Positions 17,255-25,199 of a DNA stretch of 64,000 nt are shown here, piece after piece. The notes under the pieces were generated by a model. That model was not told the DNA's origin, did not search any database, and saw nothing but the letters and a program-made list of their open reading frames with translations. Source of the DNA: Rhodococcus qingshengii JCM 15477 (GTDB lineage: Bacteria > Actinomycetota > Actinomycetes > Mycobacteriales > Mycobacteriaceae); NCBI RefSeq assembly GCF_023221595.1, contig NZ_CP096563.1:2400501-2464500 (forward strand), given 5' to 3'. The translations under genes and the position numbers were made by a program. The number at the start of each line of letters is the position of its first letter. The stretch's first letter is position 1.

Positions 17255-17944
17255 GTGATCAGCATGAAGAATGTGTCGAAGTCCTACAAGGCCTCCACCA
17301 GGCCGGCGCTCGACAAGGTCAGTGTGGAGGTGGAGAAGGGGGAGTTCGTCTTCCTCATCGGCCCCTCCGGCTCCGGCAAGTCGACGTTCATGCGGTTGCT
17401 GCTCAAGATGGAGTCGCCCACGTCCGGCGACATCGAGGTCGCGGATTTCCACGTCAACAAGTTGGCGGCCCGCCGCGTGCCGAAGCTTCGCCAGAGCATG
17501 GGCTGTGTGTTCCAGGACTTCCGCTTGCTTCAGCAGAAGACGGTCTCCGAGAACGTGGCCTTTGCGTTGGAAGTCATCGGCAAGCCCCGCAACGTCATCG
17601 CGCGCACTGTGCCCGAGGTTCTCGACATGGTCGGTCTGGCCGGCAAAGCCGATCGACTGCCCACCGAACTTTCCGGCGGTGAGCAGCAGCGCGTCGCCAT
17701 CGCCCGCGCATTCGTGAACCGCCCTCTCGTGCTGCTCGCCGACGAGCCCACCGGCAACCTGGACCCCGAAACGAGCCAGGACATCATGCTGCTGCTCGAG
17801 CGGATCAACCGCACCGGCACCACCGTCGTGATGGCGACCCACGATCACCACATCGTCGACTCCATGCGTCGACGCGTCATCGAACTCGATCTCGGCAAGG
17901 TGACCAGAGACGAAGCGCGGGGTGTGTACGGCGTCGGCAGGTAG
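17255..17944 (+). CDS. ftsE: Cell division ATP-binding protein FtsE
   Basis: ATPase of 229 residues that works with FtsX at the division septum to activate peptidoglycan hydrolases. Walker A is GPSGSGKST, the signature is [14 protein letters not shown], and Walker B is [13 protein letters not shown]. The run [18 protein letters not shown] is typical of actinobacterial FtsE. The start is GTG 17255 or ATG 17264; no ribosome site is visible, fitting a leaderless message. ftsX follows after an 81-bp gap with its own ribosome site. Confidence 0.96.
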   Translation: MISMKNVSKSYKASTRPALDKVSVEVEKGEFVFLIGPSGSGKSTFMRLLLKMESPTSGDIEVADFHVNKLAARRVPKLRQSMGCVFQDFRLLQQKTVSENVAFALEVIGKPRNVIARTVPEVLDMVGLAGKADRLPTELSGGEQQRVAIARAFVNRPLVLLADEPTGNLDPETSQDIMLLLERINRTGTTVVMATHDHHIVDSMRRRVIELDLGKVTRDEARGVYGVGR

Positions 17945-18025
17945 CGCCGACTACGACCACACGTCCCGTACGCCCACCGGTTGTCGTGAAACAACCGGCC
18001 TCTCGAAAAGGAATCGGATTCCCCG

Positions 18026-18931
18026 ATGCGCGCCAGCTTTATTTTCAGCGAAGTCCTGACCGGCCTACGCCGCAACATCACGATGACCATCGCCATGATC
18101 TTGACGACGGCGATCTCCCTCGGACTCTTCGGCGGTGGTCTGCTGGTCGTGCAGATGGCAGGCAAGACCCAGCAGATCTTCCTCGAACGAGTCGAGGTGC
18201 AGATCTTCCTGACCGACGACATCTCTTCGGCCGATCCCGGTTGCGAGCAGGAGATCTGCAGTTCGTTGCGCAAGGAACTCGAGCAGACTCCGTCCGTCGT
18301 CGCGGTTCAGTACCTCAACCGCGAAGACGCCGTGAAGGACGCCACCGAGCGCGTGTTCAAGGACCAGCCCGAACTGGCAGCGCTGGTGAGCCCCGACAGC
18401 TTCCCGGCGTCGTTCAAGGTCAAGCTCAGTGACCCGGAGCGGTTCGGCGTCATCAACGACACCTTCGGTTCGAGGCCCGGCGTCGAGAGTGTGCTCAATC
18501 AGCGCGAGTTGGTGGACCGACTGTTCAGCGTGCTCGGTGGAGTGCGCAACGCAGCGTTCGCGATCGCGATCGTCCAGGCGATAGCGGCCATCCTGCTCAT
18601 CGCCAACATGGTCCAGATCGCCGCGTTCACGCGTCGTACCGAGGTCAACATCATGCGGTTGGTCGGCGCGACGCGTTGGTACACCCAGCTTCCGTTCCTC
18701 CTCGAAGCCGTCGTGGCGGCCTTGATCGGTGCGGTGCTCGCCATTGCCGGACTGTTCACGGCGAAGAACGTCTTCATCGACGGGGTCCTGTCCGACGTCT
18801 ACGAAGCAAACATCGTGGCGCGGATATCCAACAGTGACGTGCTGTTCGTCTCGCCGATCCTCGTACTTGCCGGTGTCGGAATGGCCGCGGTGACGGCGTA
18901 CGTGACGCTGCGTCTGTACGTCCGCGAATAA
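18026..18931 (+). CDS. ftsX: Cell division protein FtsX
   Basis: Membrane partner of FtsE, 301 residues. It has a short cytosolic N-terminus, a first transmembrane helix near 22-42, and a large extracytoplasmic domain of about 130 residues that in mycobacteria engages the RipC hydrolase. Three more helices form the C-terminal MacB/FtsX-type bundle (RRTEVNIMRLVGATRWY is the conserved cytosolic loop). AAAGGA lies upstream of the ATG. Length and order are normal. Confidence 0.96.
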   Translation: MRASFIFSEVLTGLRRNITMTIAMILTTAISLGLFGGGLLVVQMAGKTQQIFLERVEVQIFLTDDISSADPGCEQEICSSLRKELEQTPSVVAVQYLNREDAVKDATERVFKDQPELAALVSPDSFPASFKVKLSDPERFGVINDTFGSRPGVESVLNQRELVDRLFSVLGGVRNAAFAIAIVQAIAAILLIANMVQIAAFTRRTEVNIMRLVGATRWYTQLPFLLEAVVAALIGAVLAIAGLFTAKNVFIDGVLSDVYEANIVARISNSDVLFVSPILVLAGVGMAAVTAYVTLRLYVRE

Positions 18932-19007
18932 TCGGTTTGCACGAGCTTCTATGCTGGAACAGCAAGAACCATTCGACAGCAAGACAGCGGACTGAGAGGC
19001 CCGGACA

Positions 19008-19481
19008 GTGAAGGAAAAGGGCCGCAAGGTCATTGCGACCAATCGCAAAGCACGCCACAACTACACGATCATCGACACCTACGAGGCCGGAATCGCGCTC
19101 GTCGGGACCGAGGTCAAGAGTCTGCGTGAAGGCAAGGCGTCGCTCGTTGATGCGTTCGCCACCGTGGACAACGGCGAAGTGTGGTTGCGCTCGTTGCACA
19201 TTCCGGAGTACACGCAAGGCACGTGGAACAACCATTCGCCACGTCGTACCCGAAAGCTCCTGCTGCACAAGCGTGAGATCGAGCACCTCGTCGGCAAGAC
19301 CCGCGAGGGAAACCAGACGCTGGTCCCGCTGTCGATGTACTTCAACGACGGCAAGGTCAAGGTCGAACTCGCACTGGCAAAGGGTAAGCAGGACTACGAC
19401 AAGCGCCAGGACATGGCCAAGCGCACCGCCGAGCGCGAGGTGACCCGCGAGCTCGGTCGTCGTATCAAGGGCATGCGCTGA
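19008..19481 (+). CDS. smpB: SsrA-binding protein SmpB
   Basis: Protein of 157 residues that binds tmRNA and brings it to stalled ribosomes for trans-translation. It has the conserved ARHNYTI N-terminal strand, [14 protein letters not shown], and the basic C-terminal tail ([14 protein letters not shown], ending RRIKGMR) that mimics mRNA in the ribosome. GAGAGG precedes the GTG at 19008. Its RNA partner ssrA lies 4.2 kb downstream, beyond four unrelated genes. Confidence 0.97.
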   Translation: MKEKGRKVIATNRKARHNYTIIDTYEAGIALVGTEVKSLREGKASLVDAFATVDNGEVWLRSLHIPEYTQGTWNNHSPRRTRKLLLHKREIEHLVGKTREGNQTLVPLSMYFNDGKVKVELALAKGKQDYDKRQDMAKRTAEREVTRELGRRIKGMR

Positions 19482-19501
19482 CCTCCATCCTGCTTGCCCT
19501 C

Positions 19502-20347
19502 GTGGCGGCAGTTGCCTACGGAGTCAGCGACTTCGTCGGGGGAGTTGCGTCACGACGAGTTGCCGCACTGCGTGTGGTGATCGTCTCGTATCCACTCTCG
19601 CTCGTCATCGTTCTGATCGCAGCACCTTTCGTATCCGGGACGCTGACGCCGAACGGTCTGATCTGGGGTGCGATCGCGGGCGTCACGAGTGGTCTGGCGG
19701 TCTGGTGGTTCTATCTCGCGCTGGCAACCGGCCCCATGTCGGTGGTCTCGCCGCTGACAGCTGTTCTGGTGGCGGGCATTCCGGTGCTCGTCGGCTTCGC
19801 TTTCGGTGAGCGGCCGGGGTTGATCGCGTACCTGGGTATTGCCGTCGCGCTGGTCGCCGTCGTCCTGGTCAGCCGCGAGTCGCCTGACGACACCGCGGGT
19901 GAGGTTGCCGGCGGAATCGCCCTCCGCTTCACCAGACAAGTGGCTCTTCTGACCGTCGGAAGCGGTGGCGCATTTGCACTCTCGTTCATCGCACTTCACC
20001 AGATCGGCGAGGGCAGCGGGCTGTGGGCGTTGGCCGTATCTCGAGGTGCCGCGACCGTCGTGGTGTGGTTGGTCGCGCTGGCGGCCGGTCACTTCGTTCT
20101 CCCACGAGGCGAGCCACTCAAGCTCGCGGTGTACGTCAGCGTCCTCGACGTCGTCGCGAACGGGACGATGATCTACGCCTTCCAAGGCGGAATGCTCTCA
20201 CTGGTCAGCGTGATCGGTTCGCTGTATCCGGCTGCGACGGTTCTGCTCGCCATGGTGATGCTGGGCGAGCGGGTAAGCCGCGTGCAACAAGCGGGAATGC
20301 TGTTGGCGCTGGCGGCAGTCGGCATGATTGCCGTCGCGGGCGCCTAG
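19502..20347 (+). CDS. DMT/EamA-family transporter
   Basis: Integral membrane protein of at least 281 residues with about ten hydrophobic helices in two repeated halves, the EamA layout of drug/metabolite exporters. The start is unclear. GTG 19502 is the first standard codon, but the hydrophobic frame ([15 protein letters not shown]) continues upstream to CTG 19478, overlapping the smpB stop, so a non-standard start coupled to smpB is possible. The substrate is unknown. It ends 36 bp before the stop of the convergent XRE-cupin regulator. Confidence 0.85.
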   Translation: MAAVAYGVSDFVGGVASRRVAALRVVIVSYPLSLVIVLIAAPFVSGTLTPNGLIWGAIAGVTSGLAVWWFYLALATGPMSVVSPLTAVLVAGIPVLVGFAFGERPGLIAYLGIAVALVAVVLVSRESPDDTAGEVAGGIALRFTRQVALLTVGSGGAFALSFIALHQIGEGSGLWALAVSRGAATVVVWLVALAAGHFVLPRGEPLKLAVYVSVLDVVANGTMIYAFQGGMLSLVSVIGSLYPAATVLLAMVMLGERVSRVQQAGMLLALAAVGMIAVAGA

Positions 20348-20383
20348 ATTTTTTCGAGTTCCAGCGTTTTCAGTCCTAGCGTT

Positions 20384-20968
20384 TCAGCCGCGTCTGTCGG
20401 CCGGCGCTGCGCGTAGGTGAACCCGCTCGCCTTGTTTTCCGAAGAGGCTGATCGCCTCGGCCGGCCGTCCGTCGGCAGCACTGATGCGGTGCGGGATGTG
20501 CGTGTCGAACTCGGCGGCCTCGCCTGCCCCCATGATGAAATCCCGGTCGCCGAGTTGGAGTCGGATGCGCCCGGACAGAACGTAGACCCACTCGTAGCCC
20601 TCGTGGAATCCCGGTTCGCGATCGTCGTCGGTGGGCGAGATGATCATCTTGTAGGCCTGCAGATTGCCGGGTTGACTGGTCAGCGGAATGACCGTCATAC
20701 ATCCGACCGTTCGAGGTTCTTCTCGAACGCGGGGGTCCTTGATCTTGCTGTTCACCAGGTCGTCCAACGGGACGCCGTGTGCCTTGGCAATCGGCAGCAG
20801 AAGCTCCAAGTTGGCTCGGCGAGTACCGGATTCGAGTCTCGACAGTGTGCTGACGCTGATGTCGGTGGCCTCCGACAAATCGGCCAGGGTCATCCCGGAC
20901 TGTTGGCGCAACGCACGTAGGCGAGGGCCGATGCCGGCTAGTACGGCTTCGAACGATGGTTCGGTCAT
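20384..20968 (-). CDS. XRE-family regulator with C-terminal cupin
   Basis: Regulator of about 194 residues. The N-terminal helix-turn-helix spans roughly 15-70 (LRQQSGMTLADLSEATDISVSTLSRLESG). A cupin domain (GFHEGYEWVYVLSGRIRLQLGD) forms the C-terminal half and likely senses a small ligand. I prefer ATG 20968. A TTG 24 bp upstream is in frame but lies inside a palindrome. It is divergent from a thioredoxin-reductase-like gene. The palindrome TTGCCAAAGTGGCAA between them is a candidate operator for both. Confidence 0.9.
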   Translation of the reverse strand: MTEPSFEAVLAGIGPRLRALRQQSGMTLADLSEATDISVSTLSRLESGTRRANLELLLPIAKAHGVPLDDLVNSKIKDPRVREEPRTVGCMTVIPLTSQPGNLQAYKMIISPTDDDREPGFHEGYEWVYVLSGRIRLQLGDRDFIMGAGEAAEFDTHIPHRISAADGRPAEAISLFGKQGERVHLRAAPADRRG

Positions 20969-20977
20969 GCACTCATT

Positions 20978-20992
20978 TTGCCAAAGTGGCAA
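20978..20992. promoter_or_regulatory. Palindromic operator candidate
   Basis: TTGCCA-AAG-TGGCAA, a perfect 6-3-6 inverted repeat in the 65-bp divergent region between the XRE-cupin regulator and the flavoprotein gene. Its place fits auto-regulation and control of the flavoprotein. Confidence 0.6.
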
Positions 20993-21033
20993 CAGTGTTT
21001 GTCAAGACTGCGTTCTCTTGTCATTCTGGATTC

Positions 21034-21981
21034 ATGACGCAGAACTCATTCGACGTAGCAGTAATCGGAGCCGGTGCGGCAGGCCTCAACGCCGCACTCA
21101 TTCTCGGTCAGGCACGCAGGTCCGTGATCGTCTTCGACAACGGATCGCCACGGAACGCGGCCGCCGACCACATGAACGGATTCCTCTCCCGTGACGGCAT
21201 GAACCCGGCAGAATTGTTGACCATCGGCCGAGGTGAGGTCCGCAAATTCGGCGGCGAGTTCCATGACGGCACCGTTGTCTCCGTGACACGGGACGGCGAG
21301 AAATTCTCGGTAGAACTGGCTGGCGGCAGCAAGATTCAGGTGCGCAAGGTGCTTGTTTCGACGGGTCTGACGGACCGCCTACCGGTAGAACTCGATGTCT
21401 TCGGCGAGCGTTGGGGCCGCGATGTGTTGCACTGCCCGTACTGCCACGGGTACGGCGTGCGTGATCAGCCGCTCGGCGTGATCGCCAAGAGCGCGGAATT
21501 TGCGATGCACCAGGCGCTCATGGTTCGCCAGTGGTCCGATGACGTGGTTCTCTTCCTTCATCGCATCACCGAACTGAGTTCCGAAGATCGGGAAAAGCTT
21601 GCGGCTCGCGGTATTTCGATCGTCGAGGGTGAGGTTGCCGGTCCCGTCGTCGAGGATGATCGGTTGGTGGGCGTGCGGTTGGCCGACGGCAGTGTGGTCG
21701 CGCGTTCGGCGGTCTTTGTCGGTGGCGCCCTCACGATGGACCCCAACGATGCGATCTTGCGCGCATTCGGTGCGCAGCGCGCCGAGACGATGATGGGCGA
21801 TTTTGTCACAGTCGACATGATGGGGGCCACAAGCGTGCCCGGCGTGTTCGCCGCGGGCAATGTCGTGGACCCGGGTGCCCAGGTCATCATGGCCGCAGCC
21901 GCCGGGGCGAAGGCCGGAGCGGGGATCAACATGATGTTGACCAACGACGACCTCGAGGTTGCACTCGCGCTTCGCAGTTGA
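21034..21981 (+). CDS. Thioredoxin-reductase-like NAD(P)/FAD oxidoreductase
   Basis: Flavoprotein of 315 residues. The FAD-binding GAGAAGLNAA is at about 12-21, a CPYCHG redox motif is in the middle (DVLHCPYCHGYGVRDQ), and FAAGNVVDPGAQ near the end is the second FAD contact. The CxxC matches thioredoxin reductases, but the protein belongs to a looser group often found next to cupin-type XRE regulators. Its electron acceptor is unknown. I chose ATG 21034 because the longer frame overlaps the regulator and operator. Confidence 0.88.
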   Translation: MTQNSFDVAVIGAGAAGLNAALILGQARRSVIVFDNGSPRNAAADHMNGFLSRDGMNPAELLTIGRGEVRKFGGEFHDGTVVSVTRDGEKFSVELAGGSKIQVRKVLVSTGLTDRLPVELDVFGERWGRDVLHCPYCHGYGVRDQPLGVIAKSAEFAMHQALMVRQWSDDVVLFLHRITELSSEDREKLAARGISIVEGEVAGPVVEDDRLVGVRLADGSVVARSAVFVGGALTMDPNDAILRAFGAQRAETMMGDFVTVDMMGATSVPGVFAAGNVVDPGAQVIMAAAAGAKAGAGINMMLTNDDLEVALALRS

Positions 21982-22001
21982 ATTGTGCGTAGCGTGGGGT
22001 G

Positions 22002-23576
22002 ATGGACGCAGTGAGAGTGTTGATCACGGGTGCGACCGGATACATCGGCGGACGTCTTGCCCCTCGCCTGGTCGAAGAGGGTCATCGAGTTCGAGTGGTG
22101 GTGCGCAGCCCGGAGAAACTACGCGATGTTCCCTGGCACGATTCGGTGGAGATCAAGCGCGGGGATCTGACCGACAGTGCCACCCTCTCAGGTGTTTTCG
22201 ACGATATCGACGTGGTCTACTACCTCGTTCACGCCATGGGTGGGGGAGGGTCGTTCTCGGATATCGACAAGCGAAGCGCGGAGAACGTCGCCGCCGCTGC
22301 CCGCGATGCGGGGGTGCGACGGATCGTCTACCTGGGCGGGCTTCATCCCTCCGACCGAGAGTTGTCGACTCACTTGCAGTCCCGGCTCGAAGTCGGTCGG
22401 ATCCTGCTCGACTCCGAGGTTCCGGCGGTTGTGTTCCAAGCTGGAGTGGTGATCGGATCGGGTTCGGCGTCCTTCGAAATGGTGCGCCACTTGACCAATC
22501 GGCTTCCGGTGATGACCACACCCAAGTGGGTGCACAACAACATTCAGCCGATCGCGGTGCGTGACGTACTCCACTATTTGATAGCAGCCGCGGCGACGAC
22601 GCCGGAGGTCAACCGCGCCTTCGACATCGGTGGGCCGGATGTCATGCAGTACGGCGAAATGATGAACACCTACGCCGACGTCGCTGGATTGGTACGCCGA
22701 CGCATCCTCGTCCTGCCCGTCCTCACCCCGCGTCTGGCAGGTCACTGGGTGGGATTGGTCACGCCGATCCCACGAGGTTTGGCGATGCCCCTGATCGAAT
22801 CCCTGCAGAACGACGCGGTGATGCACAATCACGACATCGACGGCTTCATCCCGCCTCCCGCCGAGGGCCTCACGCCGTATCGAGAAGCGGTGCGACTGGC
22901 ACTTCGAAAGATCGACACCGGTGAGGTGGAGACGGCGTGGTCCGGTGCAACGATTGCGGGCGCTCCATCCGATCCTCTTCCATCCGACCCGGATTGGGCC
23001 GGCGAAGCGGTCTACGTCGATCATCGCGAACGTGACTGCGCGGCGGATCCGAAAACCCTCTGGTCGGTGGTCGAGTCGATCGGCGGCGAGAACGGTTGGT
23101 ATTCATTCCCTTTGGCGTGGGCCATTCGGGGGTGGATGGACCGCGCGGTCGGTGGTGTCGGACTGCGCCGGGGCAGGCGGGATCCACGCCGGCTCAACAC
23201 GGGCGAAGCCCTGGACTTTTGGAGGGTCGAAGAAATCGATCGAGGCAAGTTGCTCCGATTGCGCGCCGAGATGAAGGTCCCGGGCGGAGCATGGTTGGAG
23301 TTGCGAGTATCAGAAGGCCCAGCCGGTGCCGACGGACGGCCGGTGGGTTCCCACCTCGATCAACGCGCGGTCTTCTTCCCTCGCGGGCTCGCGGGTCGGG
23401 CGTACTGGTATTCGATCCTGCCTTTCCACGGAGTCGTCTTCCAGGGGATGATCACCAACATCACCGGTGCCGCCGAGCGTGAGATGGCTGCAGTGCAGGA
23501 AACGGGTGCAGTGCAGGAAGCGGGTGCAGTGCACGAAACGGCTGGGGCGAAGGACACGGAAAGTGCCGCCGATTAA
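22002..23576 (+). CDS. SDR-family NAD(P)-binding protein fused to a DUF2867-like domain
   Basis: About 524 residues. The N-terminal half is an atypical extended SDR with the Rossmann motif GATGYIGGRL and an NmrA-like layout. The C-terminal half (from about 340, DHRERDCAADPKTLWSVVESIGGENGWYSF) resembles the DUF2867 or SRPBCC-like domain found in such fusions. The last residues are a low-complexity tail made by three 18-bp DNA repeats (23490-23543), reading AVQETG, AVQEAG, AVHETA. GTG 21999 directly before the ATG is an alternative start. The substrate is unknown. Confidence 0.85.
   Translation: MDAVRVLITGATGYIGGRLAPRLVEEGHRVRVVVRSPEKLRDVPWHDSVEIKRGDLTDSATLSGVFDDIDVVYYLVHAMGGGGSFSDIDKRSAENVAAAARDAGVRRIVYLGGLHPSDRELSTHLQSRLEVGRILLDSEVPAVVFQAGVVIGSGSASFEMVRHLTNRLPVMTTPKWVHNNIQPIAVRDVLHYLIAAAATTPEVNRAFDIGGPDVMQYGEMMNTYADVAGLVRRRILVLPVLTPRLAGHWVGLVTPIPRGLAMPLIESLQNDAVMHNHDIDGFIPPPAEGLTPYREAVRLALRKIDTGEVETAWSGATIAGAPSDPLPSDPDWAGEAVYVDHRERDCAADPKTLWSVVESIGGENGWYSFPLAWAIRGWMDRAVGGVGLRRGRRDPRRLNTGEALDFWRVEEIDRGKLLRLRAEMKVPGGAWLELRVSEGPAGADGRPVGSHLDQRAVFFPRGLAGRAYWYSILPFHGVVFQGMITNITGAAEREMAAVQETGAVQEAGAVHETAGAKDTESAAD
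23490..23543 (+). repeat. Three 18-bp tandem repeats in the SDR gene
   Basis: Three near-identical copies of an 18-bp unit (GCAGTGCAGGAAACGGGT with few changes) encode the six-residue repeats at the C-terminus of the SDR fusion. Copy number may vary between strains. Confidence 0.8.
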
Positions 23577-23604
23577 TTGGTATGACTTCCGAACTTCGGC
23601 GCGT

Positions 23605-23610
23605 TATAGT
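23605..23610 (+). promoter_or_regulatory. -10 box of ssrA
   Basis: TATAGT 33 bp before the mature tmRNA end, with a weak -35 (ATGACT at 23582-23587, spacing 17). The precursor would be trimmed at its 5' end by RNase P. Confidence 0.5.
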
Positions 23611-23642
23611 GAATAGCCCCACGAAAGACGCGGGGCACACAC

Positions 23643-24010
23643 GGGGCTGAACGGTTTCGACTGCGTGTGTTGAGTTAGGGGAAGCGTGTCGGTGCAGGCA
23701 AGAGACCACCGTAAGCGTCGCTGCAAACCTATAAGCGCCGATTCCAATCAGCGCGACTACGCTCTCGCTGCCTAAGTAGCGAAGCGTGTCTGTCAGCCCG
23801 GGGTTGCCCTCGACCCGGTTCCTGGCATCAGCTAGAGGGCTTTACTGTTCGGCTCGGTCACGGAGTCGAATGGGACATCAAACAGTGACTGGGATCGTCA
23901 TCCTGGCTTGTTCGCGAGACCGGGAGATCCAAGTAGAGACTTAGCGAACTGCACACGGAGAAGCCCTAGCGATTCAACGTAGGACCCGGGTTCAATTCCC
24001 GGCAGCTCCA
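23643..24010 (+). ncRNA. ssrA: Transfer-messenger RNA
   Basis: tmRNA that rescues stalled ribosomes with SmpB. The ends pair as an acceptor stem (GGGGCTG with CAGCTCC), and the T arm GGTTCAATTCC is near the 3' end. The 3' CCA is not encoded. The tag reading frame is GCC at 23737 to TAA at 23773, giving ADSNQRDYALAA, a typical actinobacterial degradation tag. A strong hairpin terminator follows. Confidence 0.97.
23737..23775 (+). other. tmRNA tag-peptide reading frame
   Basis: Resume codon GCC followed by codons for DSNQRDYALAA and TAA. The tag marks incomplete proteins for Clp-type proteases. Confidence 0.93.
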
Positions 24011-24014
24011 CAAC

Positions 24015-24056
24015 AGGTCGGGCCGGAGAGCACACGCTCTCCGGCCCGACCTTTTT
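24015..24056 (+). terminator. ssrA terminator
   Basis: Perfect 17-bp GC-rich stem (AGGTCGGGCCGGAGAGC and its complement) with a 4-nt loop, followed by five T residues. Confidence 0.93.
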
Positions 24057-24117
24057 GCTGCCTTTTTGCTGCTGTCTTGCTGCGGCACGCTGCCGTGTGG
24101 CCCGGGCCTTCTTGCGA

Positions 24118-25107
24118 TCAGGAGCCGAAGAATCCCAGGTCGACCGAGCCGACGAAGCCGGGAGCTTCCTTGGCCAGCGGCTTGCCGTCCAGATCGGCAG
24201 GCAATGCAACGCCCAGGCTCTGGAGGATTGTCGGGGTGATGTCGGCGATCGTGTACGAGTCTGTGTTCTTACCGGCCGCGTATCCCGAGCCGCGTGCTAT
24301 GACGAATGTCGTTGCTTCCGCGGGTGTCTGACCGCCGTGCCCACCGGCGGGCTTGTGCCCGTGATCCGCAGTGACCAGTACAGTCCACTTCTCGCCGGTC
24401 TTTGCTGCGCGCTGATCGACGGCATCGACAATCTTGCCCACCTGAGCATCGACCGAGGCGATGGACTCTTCGTACGCAGCGCCGTTGGTGCCGCCGCTAT
24501 GTCCCGCGCCGTCCACCTGATCGAGTTGGGTGAAGATCAGGTCAGGTCCCTTGTCTGTGATCTCGCGGGCGACGGCGTCTGCCGTCGCAGCGTCGGTGGC
24601 CGCTCCGGAACCTGCATCGGCCGTGGTGACGACAACGTCGGCTTTCGGTGTCCCACTGGAGGCGATGTTGTCGATGCCGCCCCAGGTGGAGATCGATTCG
24701 GTGAGGAGGGAGGGCTTTGCTGTTTCCAGCCGGGTGAAGACGCTCGGGTAGAGGTCGAAGCGGGCGCCCGCGTAGGTGTTGTCCTTGACTCCGTGCTTGG
24801 TATCCCAGACTCCGGTCAGGATGGTCGACCACGACGGTCCGGAGATGGTGGTGTGGCCGAGGATGGAAGATTCTCCGCTGGTTCCTTCGGCGATCAGCTT
24901 CTGGAGACGGGGAGCGTCGGCGGTCTTGATGTGGCTGAGCATAGTGCCGTCGAGGCCGATGACAACTGTCTTCTCGGCGGCCGACGGATTGAGGTCGGAT
25001 GATCCGGGAATTGCTGCAGCGGTTGCAGTTCCGGCTGCTACCGCGCCGGCGACGAGGAGTGTGATAGCGGCTGAGGTGCGTGCGATTTTCTTGGTCACGC
25101 TAAGCAT
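24118..25107 (-). CDS. Secreted type I phosphodiesterase / alkaline-phosphatase-superfamily protein
   Basis: Exported hydrolase of 329 residues with a Sec signal (KKIARTSAAITLLVAGAVAAG, cut after an Ala-rich region). The superfamily metal sites are visible: VVIGLDGT for the first aspartate, TISGPSWSTILTG with the likely nucleophile Thr/Ser, DQVDGAGHSGG, and TADHGHKPAGGHGG. These suit phosphodiesterase, nucleotide pyrophosphatase or phosphonoacetate-hydrolase-like activity. Two copies of GGACTAGACCAAT, close to GntR/HutC-type operators, lie upstream at 25117 and 25181, so it may be induced by phosphorus or an amino-sugar signal. Confidence 0.87.
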   Translation of the reverse strand: MLSVTKKIARTSAAITLLVAGAVAAGTATAAAIPGSSDLNPSAAEKTVVIGLDGTMLSHIKTADAPRLQKLIAEGTSGESSILGHTTISGPSWSTILTGVWDTKHGVKDNTYAGARFDLYPSVFTRLETAKPSLLTESISTWGGIDNIASSGTPKADVVVTTADAGSGAATDAATADAVAREITDKGPDLIFTQLDQVDGAGHSGGTNGAAYEESIASVDAQVGKIVDAVDQRAAKTGEKWTVLVTADHGHKPAGGHGGQTPAEATTFVIARGSGYAAGKNTDSYTIADITPTILQSLGVALPADLDGKPLAKEAPGFVGSVDLGFFGS

Positions 25108-25116
25108 CTTGCGATA

Positions 25117-25193
25117 GGACTAGACCAATTGCACTACCTGGATGTGAGGGTTGTCCTGTTGTTCACGGCAGATTCAGATTGGACTAGACCAAT
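25117..25193 (-). promoter_or_regulatory. Paired GntR/HutC-type operator candidates
   Basis: The 13-mer GGACTAGACCAAT occurs at 25117-25129 and 25181-25193, 64 bp apart. The second extends to ATTGGaCTAGaCCAAT, palindromic except for one central pair. Known DasR sites (TGGTCTAGACCA) and mycobacterial PhnF sites (TGGTATAGACCA) share the TAGACCA half. Both copies lie in front of the secreted phosphodiesterase. Confidence 0.7.
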
Positions 25194-25199
25194 GTTTCC

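Noticed and set aside
24051..24085. TTTTTGCTGC repeats after ssrA
   Set aside because: Short, low-complexity duplication following the terminator; no sign of a functional element.
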